Source of the DNA: an uncultured Elusimicrobium sp.
GTDB taxonomy: Bacteria > Elusimicrobiota > Elusimicrobia > Elusimicrobiales > Elusimicrobiaceae
Direction: 5' to 3'
Length of the DNA stretch: 54,877 bases
Assembly (NCBI GenBank): GCA_902797165.1
Contig: CADBRU010000032.1
Span: 1 to 54,877, forward strand
Made by a program: the position numbers and the translations under genes. The notes under the pieces were generated by a model. It had not been told where the DNA came from, did not search any database, and saw nothing but the letters and a program-made list of their open reading frames with translations. Each line of letters opens with the position of its first letter. The first letter of the stretch is position 1. Positions 43,396 to 52,156 of this stretch are shown here, one piece after another.

Positions 43396-43716
43396 TTGAC
43401 GGTCCAGAGAACCGCTCATTCGTGAGAGGAACTTCCGGACTCCATAGGGTAGCGCGCCACTCGAAAGGGTGGAGCGGGTAAGGTAAAACTTACTCAGATG
43501 GAAAGTGCCACAGAAAACAAACCGCCTTCGGGCAAGGGTGAAAAGGTGCGGTAAGAGCGCACCGCGCACAAAGCAATGCGTGCGGCTAGGCAAACCCCGC
43601 GCGGAGCAAGGCCAAGCCGGTTCATAGGTGTCCCGCCTTCGTAACCAAGTAGGCCGCTTAGAGTAATGGTTCTCACGGGCGCAAGTCCGACAGAATCTGG
43701 GGTATGGACCGTCAAC
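43396..43716 (+). ncRNA. rnpB: RNase P RNA (class A)
   Basis: The ends form P1, an 11-bp perfect stem (TTGACGGTCCA at 43396-43406 with TGGACCGTCAA at 43705-43715). Conserved blocks are present in order: GAGAGGAACTTCCGGACTCC (CR I), CATAGGGTAGC, ACAGAAAACAAACCGCC, AAAAGGTGCGGTAAGAGC (CR II/III), CGGAGCAAGGCCAAGCCGG, and GACAGAATCTGGGGTATGG (CR V). The P4 helix differs from the usual AAGTCCGGG/CCCGGCTT form but both strands change together. This RNA is the catalytic part of RNase P and cuts the 5' leader of pre-tRNAs. It starts directly after the RNase HI-like gene and ends at a strong terminator, so co-transcription with that gene or an internal promoter is possible. Confidence 0.95.
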
Positions 43717-43732
43717 TAAAGATATAGCAAAT

Positions 43733-43760
43733 AAAAACCCCCGGCACAACCGGGGGTTTT
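43733..43760. terminator. Terminator of rnpB and of the 43777 pilin gene
   Basis: AAAAACCCCCGG-cacaa-CCGGGGGTTTT lies 17 nt after rnpB and 16 nt from the convergent pilin stop, with A and T runs on both sides. Confidence 0.92.
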
Positions 43761-43776
43761 AATGTATCATTAATTA

Positions 43777-44280
43777 TCACTGAGACTGGAATTGCCACCC
43801 TTGCCCCTCGTAATAGTGGCAAATATATAAATGTAAGGCATTATCCGGTTTGCTTTCATCATCTCCGGATACCGCACAAGTACCTAAACTGTTCCATTGT
43901 CCAGTGCCAGTGGTACCTGTAAATTTATAATTATCTTGACCGGAAGTTTTACGAACAGCATCAAAACGGCAACCATATCGATCACAATAATATTTGTATT
44001 TCCAATTGGCGGTAACATACTCATTACTATCATTCCATGCGCCGCCGCTCAATTCTCCAATGTCAATCATTTTTTTACCTTCCACTTTGGTCGCGGGCAA
44101 TTGGCCGTTGGCTTCCATATAAGCGGAAATATTGTCTTTCATTAATTTTATATTTACCATGGCTTCTGCGGTTTTTGCACGCTCAACCGTACGACGGTAT
44201 TGCGGCAAGGCTACTGCGGACAAAATACCGATAATTAATACCACAACTAACAGTTCAATTAAAGTAAAACCTTTTTTCAT
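43777..44280 (-). CDS. Type IV pilin-like protein
   Basis: A 167-residue pilin: MKKGFTLIELL, VVVLIIGILS and AVALPQYRRTVERAKTAEA. The alpha-1 tail MVNIKLMKDNISAYMEANGQLPA resembles the pilin at 24689-25183. The globular domain carries four Cys (YYCDRYGCRFDA, GTCAVSG, YICHYY), two of them five residues apart, and ends in YEGQGWQFQSQ. AGGAGG lies 6 nt before ATG. A 20-bp palindrome overlapping the probable -10 box lies upstream. It is divergent from the PIF1-like helicase gene. Confidence 0.92.
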   Translation of the reverse strand: MKKGFTLIELLVVVLIIGILSAVALPQYRRTVERAKTAEAMVNIKLMKDNISAYMEANGQLPATKVEGKKMIDIGELSGGAWNDSNEYVTANWKYKYYCDRYGCRFDAVRKTSGQDNYKFTGTTGTGQWNSLGTCAVSGDDESKPDNALHLYICHYYEGQGWQFQSQ

Positions 44281-44301
44281 ATTGCCTCCTTTTAAAATAG
44301 T

Positions 44302-44321
44302 ATATCAAAAATTTTTGATAT
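44302..44321. promoter_or_regulatory. 20-bp perfect palindrome between pilin and helicase genes
   Basis: ATATCAAAAATTTTTGATAT reads the same on both strands. It overlaps the TATACT (minus strand 44304-44299) that would be the pilin -10 box, so it may be an operator. No regulator gene adjoins it. Confidence 0.45.
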
Positions 44322-44345
44322 CCTATAATTATATTACCAAATTGC

Positions 44346-44356
44346 TATAATAAAGT
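44346..44356 (+). promoter_or_regulatory. Extended -10 promoter of the helicase gene, 5 nt before ATG
   Basis: TGC-TATAAT (44346-44351) is followed by AAAGT and the ATG at 44357. No Shine-Dalgarno sequence. Confidence 0.65.
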
Positions 44357-45673
44357 ATGCAATATTCTCAATTTCCCGACGAACAAATCGAAATCACGGA
44401 TGAGTTTAAACACGCGCTTGAACTGCTGGAAATGCCCCCCGAGCGCGCACCTATGATTTTAATTACCGGCAAAGCCGGCACCGGGAAAACCACTTTGCTT
44501 AAATTTTTTGCTCGGAATACTTCCAAAAATGCCATTGTGCTGGCCACCACCGGCATAGCGGCAGTCAATGTGCGTGGGCAGACGGTACATTCGTTTTTCC
44601 ATTTGCAACCGGGCAATTTACTGGACGTAGAAGCACTTAAAAAACTCCCCCGCCGCACGGTAGAAGCCATAGACAGTATTATTGTTGATGAGGCATCTAT
44701 GTTGCGGGCCGATTTGCTGGATGCCATGGATCATATTTTGCGCATCTCCACTAAAACCGATACTCCTTTCGGCGGCAAGCAAATTATTTTATTTGGGGAT
44801 TTGTTTCAACTTCCTCCCGTCGAAGAGCAACCCGGTGACGGACTGTTTGATTTGTTTCATGCGCGATATCAAAGTCCGTATTTTTTTGATGCCAAAGTAT
44901 TGCAAGAAACGCATTTGGAAGTTTTTGAACTTAAGCGTATTTTCCGTCAGCAAGATGACCGCGGTTTTGCGCTGCTGCTTAATAAAATTCGTGAAAATAC
45001 CATTACGCAACCCGCCCTTAATGCGTGGCTCAATAAACGCATTGACCCGCGCGAACCGACGGACACCGATAACACCATTATCTTATCCCCCACCAATGCC
45101 GGCGCTACGTGGAGAAATCACGCACATTTGGCTAAACTGCCCGGGGAAGAATTTGTTTATGAGGCGCTGGTGGACGAAACTTTCAAAAAGAAAAACGTGC
45201 AAGCCGAAACCACCCTGCGCCTTAAAAAAGGGGCCAAAATAATGATGCTTACCAATCACAAAGATCACTATTGGGTCAATGGGGATATCGGCACCGTGCA
45301 TGATTTAACTCAAGACAGTATTCAAGTGGAAATCAAAGGTTGTGTCTATCAGGTAGATCCGTATGTATGGGAAGATATCCGCTACGAATTTAACCCACTC
45401 AGTCAAAAATTAGAACCCAAAGTAAACGGTTTTTTCAAACAATACCCACTTAAACTGGCGTGGGCCATTACTATACACAAAAGCCAAGGGCTCACATTTG
45501 ACAGTATTTATTTGGATATCGGCAACGGTGCTTTTGCTCCGGGGCAAACCTATGTGGCTTTAAGCCGCTGCCGCACCTTGCAAGGCGTCAAACTCAAAAA
45601 ACCGATTACTATGCGTGATATCAAATGTGATGGGCGCGTGGTACAGTTTTTCAAAAATGAATTTTTACAATAA
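44357..45673 (+). CDS. PIF1-like superfamily 1B helicase
   Basis: The 438-residue protein has helicase motif I GKAGTGKTTLLKFFA (about residues 37-51), motif Ia with ATTGIAAVNVRGQTVHSFF, motif II DEASMLRADLLD, motif III FGDLFQLPPV, and RRIFRQ-type motif IV (ELKRIFRQQDD). The later motifs LAWAITIHKSQGLTFDSIYLDIG (V) and YVALSRCRTLQGV (VI) are also present. This matches bacterial PIF1/RecD2-like 5'-3' DNA helicases, which remove G-quadruplexes or RNA-DNA hybrids. Which group exactly is not clear; there is no N-terminal RecD2 extension. It stands alone with a terminator. Confidence 0.93.
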   Translation: MQYSQFPDEQIEITDEFKHALELLEMPPERAPMILITGKAGTGKTTLLKFFARNTSKNAIVLATTGIAAVNVRGQTVHSFFHLQPGNLLDVEALKKLPRRTVEAIDSIIVDEASMLRADLLDAMDHILRISTKTDTPFGGKQIILFGDLFQLPPVEEQPGDGLFDLFHARYQSPYFFDAKVLQETHLEVFELKRIFRQQDDRGFALLLNKIRENTITQPALNAWLNKRIDPREPTDTDNTIILSPTNAGATWRNHAHLAKLPGEEFVYEALVDETFKKKNVQAETTLRLKKGAKIMMLTNHKDHYWVNGDIGTVHDLTQDSIQVEIKGCVYQVDPYVWEDIRYEFNPLSQKLEPKVNGFFKQYPLKLAWAITIHKSQGLTFDSIYLDIGNGAFAPGQTYVALSRCRTLQGVKLKKPITMRDIKCDGRVVQFFKNEFLQ

Positions 45674-45704
45674 AAAAGAGCCAAAATATAATTTTGGCTC
45701 TTTT
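45672..45704. terminator. Terminator between helicase gene and efflux operon
   Basis: AAAAGAGCCAAAAT-ata-ATTTTGGCTCTTTT is a near-perfect stem with A and T runs, between convergent units. Confidence 0.9.
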
Positions 45705-45722
45705 GTATTTCCGTAAAATACT

Positions 45723-48700
45723 TTAATTGGAGCGTTTTCTGCTACGCCTTTCGGTCCACTTATCTACGCCCGTTTGAACCAGTACATAGAACAGCGGAAT
45801 TAAGAATAAACCAGCCATTGTGCCCACTAACATACCGTAAAATACAGGCACACCCAAGGCACGGCGGCTGGCCGCCCCGGCACCCGTAGCAAACACCATT
45901 GGCAGCATACCCAAAATAAAGGTAAAAGCGGTCATCAGCACCGGGCGGAACCGTTGCGTTAAACCGTCCAAAGCCGCTTCTTCTACAGTAGCACCGTGGG
46001 CTTTTTCATCTTTGGCAAATTCCACAATTAAAATAGCGTTTTTGGCCGCCAAACCAATCAGCAGTACAAGCCCCAACTGAGCATAAATACTCAGTGACAG
46101 TCCGGTAATCCACAAACCAACTAAACCGCCCAGCACCGCCGCCACTACTGACATTAATACGGAAATCGGAATAGTCATACTTTCGTATTGAGCCACTAAG
46201 AATAAGTAAGCAAACAAGATAGCCAGCAAAATCAGCACATTGATTTGCCCTTTGTTTTTCTTTTCCTGATAACTCATACTACTCCACTCATAACCATATT
46301 CGGCCGGTAAACTTTTGAGTAATTCTTCCGTCACTTTCATGGCTTCACCGGTACTGGAACCGGGGGCCGGAGAAGCATTGATAGTAGCCGCCGGATACTG
46401 ATTGTAACGGGCAATTTGACGCGGAGACAATACATAGCGCTGGCTTACCAAAGTACCCAGCGGAACGAGGTCACCCAGTGCATTAGGCACATACATTTTA
46501 TTGATGTTTTCCGGTGTCAAACGGTACCGCCAATCAGACTGTAAGATAACTTTATTTACTTGCGTACCGAAGTTTACATCTGACACGTAGGCCGAACCTA
46601 AATAACTCTCCAAAATAGAGAATATATTCGATACCGGCACTTTCATGGCTTCTGCTTTGGCACGGTCTACATCCAAATAAATGTTCGGCGTATCCGCCTT
46701 AAAAGGCGTATATGCCAGTTGCATAGACGGATCCATCATCATGCGATAGGCCATAGCCGCCGTTGTGGCTGCCAACTTGGTATAATCAAAGTCATTTAAT
46801 GCTTGGATACGCAAATCAAGTCCGCCCGAAGTACCTAACCCCGGGATGGAGGGCATTTCGATAAAGCGGACAGATGCTTCCGGAATTTGGCTAAATCGCA
46901 TATTATATTTGTTCACCAAAGTAGATTGTTTGAGTGCTTCTTCTTTTCGGTCGTTCCAGTGTTTTAAACGGATAAAACCAACGGCCACGTTTTCTCCGCC
47001 GCCGGACATTAAACTGTATCCGACAATGGTAGCCACGTGCCGCACGGCCGGATCTTGGCGCAGAACAGGCACAATTTGGTCCACCACCGCTTGTGTGCGT
47101 GCAAAAGAAGCCCCTTCCGGCAGTTGCACATCAAAAACGACAATGCCTTGGTCTTCCGTCGGAATAAAAGACGTACTCGAAAAACGTAAGAACAATATGT
47201 TTGCCAACACAATGACCACAAACAAAAGGGCAATAATTGCTAACTTGCGGGCAACCGATTTAACCATATTTTTATAACCGCGTGCGCTGCGTTCCACCGT
47301 TAAATTGAACCAGCGCAAAATGCCGATTTTGGTTTCCGGAATAGGTTTTAGCATCGTCGCACAAATAGCCGGAGACAAAGACAAAGCATTAAGCGTAGAG
47401 AAACATACCGCGGTAGAAATCGTTACCGCGAACTGACGATAAATTTCTCCCGTAATACCACCCAAAAAGGTAATCGGCACGAAAATGGCCAAAAGAACTA
47501 ATGTGGTAGCAATCAAAGCACCGGAAAGTTCCCCCATGGCCTGTGTAGTAGCATCGATAGGTGGTTGATTTTCTTTATTCATTAAATAAATGACACGTTC
47601 TACCACACAAATGGCGTCATCTACCACTAACCCGATTGCCAGTACTAACGCAAACAACGTAAACATATTGATGGAATAACCCATCGCCAGCATAACCGCA
47701 AACGTACCCAGCAGTGAAACAGGAATCGTTGCCGCCGGTACCAAGGTAGCGCGCCAATCTTGCAAAAACACATAACAAACGATTACCACCAAAATAAACG
47801 TGATTAATAGCGTAAAGGCCACTTCTTCAATAGATGCATAAATAAAATCGGTCGCATCAATATTAAAGTCATAAGTCAAATCTTCCGGAAAAAATTCCGC
47901 CAAGCGTTTCATTTCCGCCTTGACTTCTTTCATGGTTTCAATTGCGTTAGCGCCGGAAGAAAGGTTAATCATCATCGGAACTGTTTCTTGCTGATTAAAA
48001 GAAGCGGAGAAACTATAATTTTCTTTTCCTTCTTCCACTTTGGCAATTTCGTTTAGATGTACTAAACCGCCTTGTTCATCGGTACGGACAATGATGTTTC
48101 CAAATTCTTCGGCACTATTTAGACGACCTTGTGTTTGTAAGGTATATACGTTAATTACTTCCCCTTCATGCGGACGCGCACCGATTTTACCTAGTGAAGG
48201 CTGGTAGTTTTGGCTGGCAATGGCAGATTTGACTTCTGCCACCGTCATATTCATAGCAGCCATTTTGTCGGCATCTAACCATACACGCATACTCTTGGCC
48301 GCACCGAATACTTGCGCTTCACCCACACCGGTTAAACGGCTGATATTTTTAACTACGTTATTATTCAGATAATCACTGATATCCAGCGTGGAAAGGGTTT
48401 TATTGGGAGAAGTAAAAACAAGCAACCCCAAAATATTAGACGATCGGCGGAATACATTGACCCCGATACGCGTTACTTCGGTCGGTAAACGAGGGCTCAC
48501 TTGTGCCACGCGGTTTTGCACTTTAACCTGCGCTATGTCAGGATCGGTCCCCGTTTCAAAAGTCACCGTAAGCATGTAGGAGCCATCCGATGAAGTGGAA
48601 TTCATATATAACATATCTTCCACCCCGTTTACTTGGGCTTCTAACGGAATACCTACGGTTTTGGCAATGGTTTCGGCACTGGCACCGGGGTAATTGGCCA

Positions 48701-48839
48701 TTACCACAATTTCCGGCGGTGTAATTTCAGGATACAAAGCAATCGGCAAAGTATTTAAAGCAATAATACCCGCCAAACAAAGCACCAGTGAAATAACTAA
48801 AGCAAAACGCGGTCTGCGAATAAAGAAATTAGAAAACAT
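45723..48839 (-). CDS. RND multidrug efflux permease (HAE1/AcrB type)
   Basis: The 1038-residue protein has the AcrB layout: first helix (about 9-29), porter domain, helices 2-6 (about 335-500), second porter domain, helices 8-12. Proton-relay residues are visible: the two Asp in helix 4 (GLVVDDAICVVERV), and Lys in GLAAKNAILIVEFAKDE of helix 10. The family signature GVPVFYGMLVGTMAG closes the protein. As a trimer it exports drugs, bile salts or fatty acids using the proton motive force. It is the last gene of tetR-tolC-acrA-acrB, 3 nt after the adaptor gene. The substrate cannot be told. Confidence 0.96.
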   Translation of the reverse strand: MFSNFFIRRPRFALVISLVLCLAGIIALNTLPIALYPEITPPEIVVMANYPGASAETIAKTVGIPLEAQVNGVEDMLYMNSTSSDGSYMLTVTFETGTDPDIAQVKVQNRVAQVSPRLPTEVTRIGVNVFRRSSNILGLLVFTSPNKTLSTLDISDYLNNNVVKNISRLTGVGEAQVFGAAKSMRVWLDADKMAAMNMTVAEVKSAIASQNYQPSLGKIGARPHEGEVINVYTLQTQGRLNSAEEFGNIIVRTDEQGGLVHLNEIAKVEEGKENYSFSASFNQQETVPMMINLSSGANAIETMKEVKAEMKRLAEFFPEDLTYDFNIDATDFIYASIEEVAFTLLITFILVVIVCYVFLQDWRATLVPAATIPVSLLGTFAVMLAMGYSINMFTLFALVLAIGLVVDDAICVVERVIYLMNKENQPPIDATTQAMGELSGALIATTLVLLAIFVPITFLGGITGEIYRQFAVTISTAVCFSTLNALSLSPAICATMLKPIPETKIGILRWFNLTVERSARGYKNMVKSVARKLAIIALLFVVIVLANILFLRFSSTSFIPTEDQGIVVFDVQLPEGASFARTQAVVDQIVPVLRQDPAVRHVATIVGYSLMSGGGENVAVGFIRLKHWNDRKEEALKQSTLVNKYNMRFSQIPEASVRFIEMPSIPGLGTSGGLDLRIQALNDFDYTKLAATTAAMAYRMMMDPSMQLAYTPFKADTPNIYLDVDRAKAEAMKVPVSNIFSILESYLGSAYVSDVNFGTQVNKVILQSDWRYRLTPENINKMYVPNALGDLVPLGTLVSQRYVLSPRQIARYNQYPAATINASPAPGSSTGEAMKVTEELLKSLPAEYGYEWSSMSYQEKKNKGQINVLILLAILFAYLFLVAQYESMTIPISVLMSVVAAVLGGLVGLWITGLSLSIYAQLGLVLLIGLAAKNAILIVEFAKDEKAHGATVEEAALDGLTQRFRPVLMTAFTFILGMLPMVFATGAGAASRRALGVPVFYGMLVGTMAGLFLIPLFYVLVQTGVDKWTERRSRKRSN

Positions 48840-48842
48840 AAA

Positions 48843-50021
48843 CTACTCGGCCTCCTGAGTTTGCGGCGCAGTTTGAGCCGACGGAGCCGTTTGTTCGCTG
48901 ACGGTTACTTTTTGACCGTTTTGTAATTTTTGCTGGCCGGTAATTACCACACGGTCACCTTCCGTAAGTCCGCTAACTACCACATAGTTAGTACCTACGC
49001 TATCACCGATAGTAATGTATTTTTGTATCACGGTACCATCTCCGTTTACGGTCATAACAAACTGACCGTTTGCATCTTGAGAAAGGGCTGATTGCGGAAT
49101 CAAAATCATGGGGCGCAATTTATCTAAACTGACCGTTACATTCACGTAGTTTCCGGGAATTAATTTATTTTCTCCGTTGGCGGCTTGCGCATAAACAGCC
49201 ATGGTGGCGGTTTGGGCATTGATTTCATTATCCGAAAATACTTTAGCAGACGGCAAATCAATAGTATCTCCGTTCGGCAAAACCACTTGAATATCCGGCT
49301 GCATATTGGTTAATTGGTCCATACCGGACAAACGTTCTTTATCGGTAATAGAAAACACCACGCGCACCGGATCCATTTGAATCACGCGTGCCAAACGGCT
49401 TGCCGCCGCATTGGTATAATTGCCTTTCGTCATCAAGGCCTTTCCGATATAACCGCTGATCGGAGAGCGTACTTCGGTATATTCCAAATTAAGTTTTGCC
49501 AAATCTAAACTGGCTTGAGCGGCTTTCACATTGGCTTGGGCATTGGCATAACTACTTTCAGCCACTTCTAAATCGGCTTGAGAAAGCATTTTTTCCTTAT
49601 ACAAAGAAAGTTCGCGTTTGTAATTGCTGGCCAGTTGTTTTTCACTGGCTTTGGCCTTTTCCAAATCGGCTTCGGCGGCAGTTACTGCGGCTTTGTAGCG
49701 GCTTTGGTCAATCACAAATAATACATCTCCTTCATTGACTAAAGAGCCTTCTTCAAATAAAACTTGATCAATATAACCCGATACTTGCGGGATAACGTCG
49801 GAGGCATTAATGGCTTCCACTTTTGCTATAAAATTTTTGCCGATAGCCACGGGACGTTTTTCTACGGTTTTGGTAAGCACGGAAGCGGCGCCGCCCGCTC
49901 CGTAACCCATTTGGGCTTGACCCGAAAATTTGCCCTTGATAAAAAACCCCAACCCGGCGCCCAGTAAGAATACCAGCGCGTATATACTCCAACTTAATAT
50001 TTTTTGTTTGTTTATTTTCAT
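48843..50021 (-). CDS. RND efflux periplasmic adaptor (membrane fusion protein)
   Basis: The 392-residue protein starts with a membrane helix (about residues 11-28, WSIYALVFLLGAGLGFFIKG), so it is anchored by its N-terminus rather than by a lipid. The biotinyl-lipoyl-like halves (VSGYIDQVLFEEGSLVNEGDVLFVID and VRSPISGYIGKALMTKGNYT) flank a coiled-coil hairpin (about 115-175), and beta-barrel and membrane-proximal domains follow. It links the RND permease to the TolC-like channel. Its start is 4 nt after the tolC-like stop; the C-terminal tail is Gln/Thr/Ala-rich. Confidence 0.95.
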   Translation of the reverse strand: MKINKQKILSWSIYALVFLLGAGLGFFIKGKFSGQAQMGYGAGGAASVLTKTVEKRPVAIGKNFIAKVEAINASDVIPQVSGYIDQVLFEEGSLVNEGDVLFVIDQSRYKAAVTAAEADLEKAKASEKQLASNYKRELSLYKEKMLSQADLEVAESSYANAQANVKAAQASLDLAKLNLEYTEVRSPISGYIGKALMTKGNYTNAAASRLARVIQMDPVRVVFSITDKERLSGMDQLTNMQPDIQVVLPNGDTIDLPSAKVFSDNEINAQTATMAVYAQAANGENKLIPGNYVNVTVSLDKLRPMILIPQSALSQDANGQFVMTVNGDGTVIQKYITIGDSVGTNYVVVSGLTEGDRVVITGQQKLQNGQKVTVSEQTAPSAQTAPQTQEAE

Positions 50022-50025
50022 AGTT

Positions 50026-51360
50026 TTATTTCCCGATACTTCTATATAAATTAGATTTGCTTAACAATACACTGTAAAAAGCGTTAATTTTATTTTGGCG
50101 TGCATCGGCCAATTGTGCCACCGCGCTGAGCAAGTTTAAAATATCCCCTTTACCCAGTTCATAATAGCGGAAGGCCACACGGTGGTTTTCTTCCGCACTT
50201 TCCAAAACGGTTTCACTGATTTCATAAGAACGCATAGCGGTTTTGTAATTTTGATAGGCTTGCCAAACTTCATTTTCTATTTGTAATTTTAAACTTTCCG
50301 TATTATGCTGTTGCTGCTCATAAGCATAAGAGGCCTGTTGTATTTGATAGGCATTTGAAAAACCCGCAAACAACGGCATCGTTACCAACAATCCCGCACT
50401 GTTATTGGTTAAATACGGAGAACTGTGTTTCCAATTGTCGCTATACGCCACGGCGGCATTGGCACTGATACGCGGCAATATACTGGTTTTGGTTACCGTT
50501 ACATCAGACTTGGCAGCCGCTTGGACACGCTCTTGGGCGCGCATTTCCGGACGGTTTTCTAAAGCAGTCTCCATCAAATGTTTCACATCATCATTTTCAA
50601 TGGATATGGTGTCTTCGGTATAAACCGGTTTAGCCAGTTGCACGTCACTATCGGGAGGCAAATTGACTAAAACCGCCAACGCACCTTTATTTTGTTTGAT
50701 TTGGTTTTCTGCAAGCACTACTTGCAAAACCGCTTGTTCATAGCGGGTTTTGGCTTGCAGTTTATCGCTCAAAGAAACCATACCCAATTTATAGCGTTTT
50801 TCCGCTTCTTCGTAAGAATGTTTATAAGTCTCCAAACTGGCCTGCGAACTAACTAAACTTTCTTGTGAAGCCAATAAATTCAAATAAGCCGTTTGTACCG
50901 TTAGGACCATTTGTTGCACGGAGGCATCATATCCGTAACGGGCCGCCTCCACATAGGCACGCGCACTATTGACACGCGCTTCGCGTCCGCCGAAATCAAA
51001 CAGTAGCCAAGAGGCTTCTGCTTTGGCGGCATAGGGTTCCCCTTGCACATAATTGCCATGCTCTATTTTTTCACCCGTAATATTGCCGGTAGCGGTTACG
51101 TTTACCATAGGTAAATATTCCGAACGGGACATTCCTAATCCCGATTCACTTGCCTTTACCCCCATATAACTGGCACTCAAAGACGGGTTGGTACATAAGA
51201 CGATTTGCACAAAATCATCGAGTGTAAGTTCTTGTTTTTGTATATCTTTATCGATACATCCTTGCGGGGCACGTATTTTATGTGCTCCCAGCGGGTCAAA
51301 AGCCGCCGCCGGTAAAGATAAACACACAAGCGCTACTAATGTAATATATTTTTTCATCAT
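50026..51360 (-). CDS. TolC-family outer-membrane efflux channel
   Basis: The 444-residue protein has a signal peptide (MMKKYITLVALVCLSLPAAA) and two OEP repeats of TolC type. Each repeat has a long helical pair (LTVQTAYLNLLASQESLVSSQASLETYKHSYEEAEKRYKLGMVSL and the corresponding second half with AVAYSD...EQQQHNTESLKL...RYYELGKGDILNLLSAVAQL). It would form a trimeric channel across the outer membrane, linked to the RND pump by the adaptor. It starts within the end of the tetR gene (4-nt overlap, ATGA) and is 4 nt from the adaptor start. Confidence 0.94.
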   Translation of the reverse strand: MMKKYITLVALVCLSLPAAAFDPLGAHKIRAPQGCIDKDIQKQELTLDDFVQIVLCTNPSLSASYMGVKASESGLGMSRSEYLPMVNVTATGNITGEKIEHGNYVQGEPYAAKAEASWLLFDFGGREARVNSARAYVEAARYGYDASVQQMVLTVQTAYLNLLASQESLVSSQASLETYKHSYEEAEKRYKLGMVSLSDKLQAKTRYEQAVLQVVLAENQIKQNKGALAVLVNLPPDSDVQLAKPVYTEDTISIENDDVKHLMETALENRPEMRAQERVQAAAKSDVTVTKTSILPRISANAAVAYSDNWKHSSPYLTNNSAGLLVTMPLFAGFSNAYQIQQASYAYEQQQHNTESLKLQIENEVWQAYQNYKTAMRSYEISETVLESAEENHRVAFRYYELGKGDILNLLSAVAQLADARQNKINAFYSVLLSKSNLYRSIGK

Positions 51361-51995
51361 TTCTTTTCCTTATTGTATAGATCTAAAATGGCACGCGTAT
51401 TGTTCCAAACCAATTCTTTAATTTGGTCGCATAACTGCGGTGTGTACTTTTTTAATTTTAATTGATGACACACGGCAAAACGCATAAAATCGGATTGATG
51501 CCCTTGGCTGAAAATCGTATGACATAACAAAATAAGTTCCGCCGACCCTACCTTTAACCCCGTTAAATGGGATACCAGTCCGTACCACGTATCACGAAAG
51601 CGGCTGGTTTGATTAAGCAGCGTCTCCCGAAACGTGCGGGAATCTTCCAGTTCCGCATACGTAAAAATACGCTCCAGCAATATATTTTTGCGCGAAAAAC
51701 TCATATCCAAAAAACGGTTTATCATTTGTTTCAAACTATCTAATGCCTGCTCGCGCGAAAGGGCACTGATCTCTTGAGGAAGCACCATTTCTTTCATCAT
51801 TTCCGCGCGGATTTGCCCGGTCAAATAGGCTACCGTAGCCAAATACAAACCGTTTTTGCCCCCAAAATAATATTGCACGGCAGACAAATTGGCCCCGGCG
51901 CGCTGTACAATGTCACGCACCGACGTACCGGTATATCCTTTTTGGGCAAATAATTTGGCAGCCGTTTTGAGTAGTTTTTCGCGTGTGTCTTTCAT
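51357..51995 (-). CDS. TetR-family repressor of the efflux operon
   Basis: The 212-residue protein has the TetR_N helix-turn-helix (about 8-55: REKLLKTAAKLFAQKGYTGTSVRDIVQRAGANLSAVQYYFGGKNGLY). The C-terminal helical ligand domain fits the CerR/YbiH-like TetR_C (residues about 85-205). I start at MKDTREKLL (51995) as in the family; an upstream in-frame ATG lies over the promoter. A 9-bp inverted repeat at 52031-52052 overlaps the -35 region. It is the first gene of the operon and overlaps tolC by 4 nt, so it is predicted to repress its own operon until a ligand (drug, bile acid) binds. Confidence 0.93.
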   Translation of the reverse strand: MKDTREKLLKTAAKLFAQKGYTGTSVRDIVQRAGANLSAVQYYFGGKNGLYLATVAYLTGQIRAEMMKEMVLPQEISALSREQALDSLKQMINRFLDMSFSRKNILLERIFTYAELEDSRTFRETLLNQTSRFRDTWYGLVSHLTGLKVGSAELILLCHTIFSQGHQSDFMRFAVCHQLKLKKYTPQLCDQIKELVWNNTRAILDLYNKEKK

Positions 51996-52008
51996 AATCT
52001 CTTTATTT

Positions 52009-52052
52009 ATTATATCAAAACAGGAGCACAAATTCAAACAAACGTTTGAATT
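52009..52052 (-). promoter_or_regulatory. Promoter and TetR-type operator of the efflux operon
   Basis: TATAAT on the minus strand (52014-52009) lies 13 nt before the tetR ATG. AATTCAAAC (52031-52039) and GTTTGAATT (52044-52052) form a perfect 9-bp inverted repeat with a 4-nt centre, covering the -35 position. This is the usual placement of a self-repressing TetR operator. GTTTGAAT-type palindromes are common for this family. Confidence 0.7.
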
Positions 52053-52079
52053 TTTTCAGATTTCTTTTCAAAAAAAGAT

Positions 52080-52109
52080 TTGACAAGCCTAAAAAAAAAA
52101 AACTACACT
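52080..52109 (+). promoter_or_regulatory. Pilin promoter with 12-A homopolymer in the spacer
   Basis: TTGACA (52080-52085) and TACACT (52104-52109) are 18 nt apart, and the spacer holds a run of 12 A (52091-52102). The sequence is almost the same as at 10788-10819, where the run has 14 A. A C-run in the leader also differs in length (six here, five there). Confidence 0.78.
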
Positions 52110-52156
52110 TTACTTATCCCCCCATTTTGGGTAAAATAACTTAGGAGGTTGTAAAT

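Noticed and set aside
43330..43749. Long minus-strand reading frames (139 and 73 codons) across the RNase P RNA
   Set aside because: They are antisense to rnpB, whose conserved blocks explain the sequence. Reading frames over rnpB are a known source of false genes.
45723..52037. Tn-borne drug resistance island
   Set aside because: The tetR-tolC-acrA-acrB order is an ordinary chromosomal efflux operon; no transposase, integrase or flanking repeats are seen.
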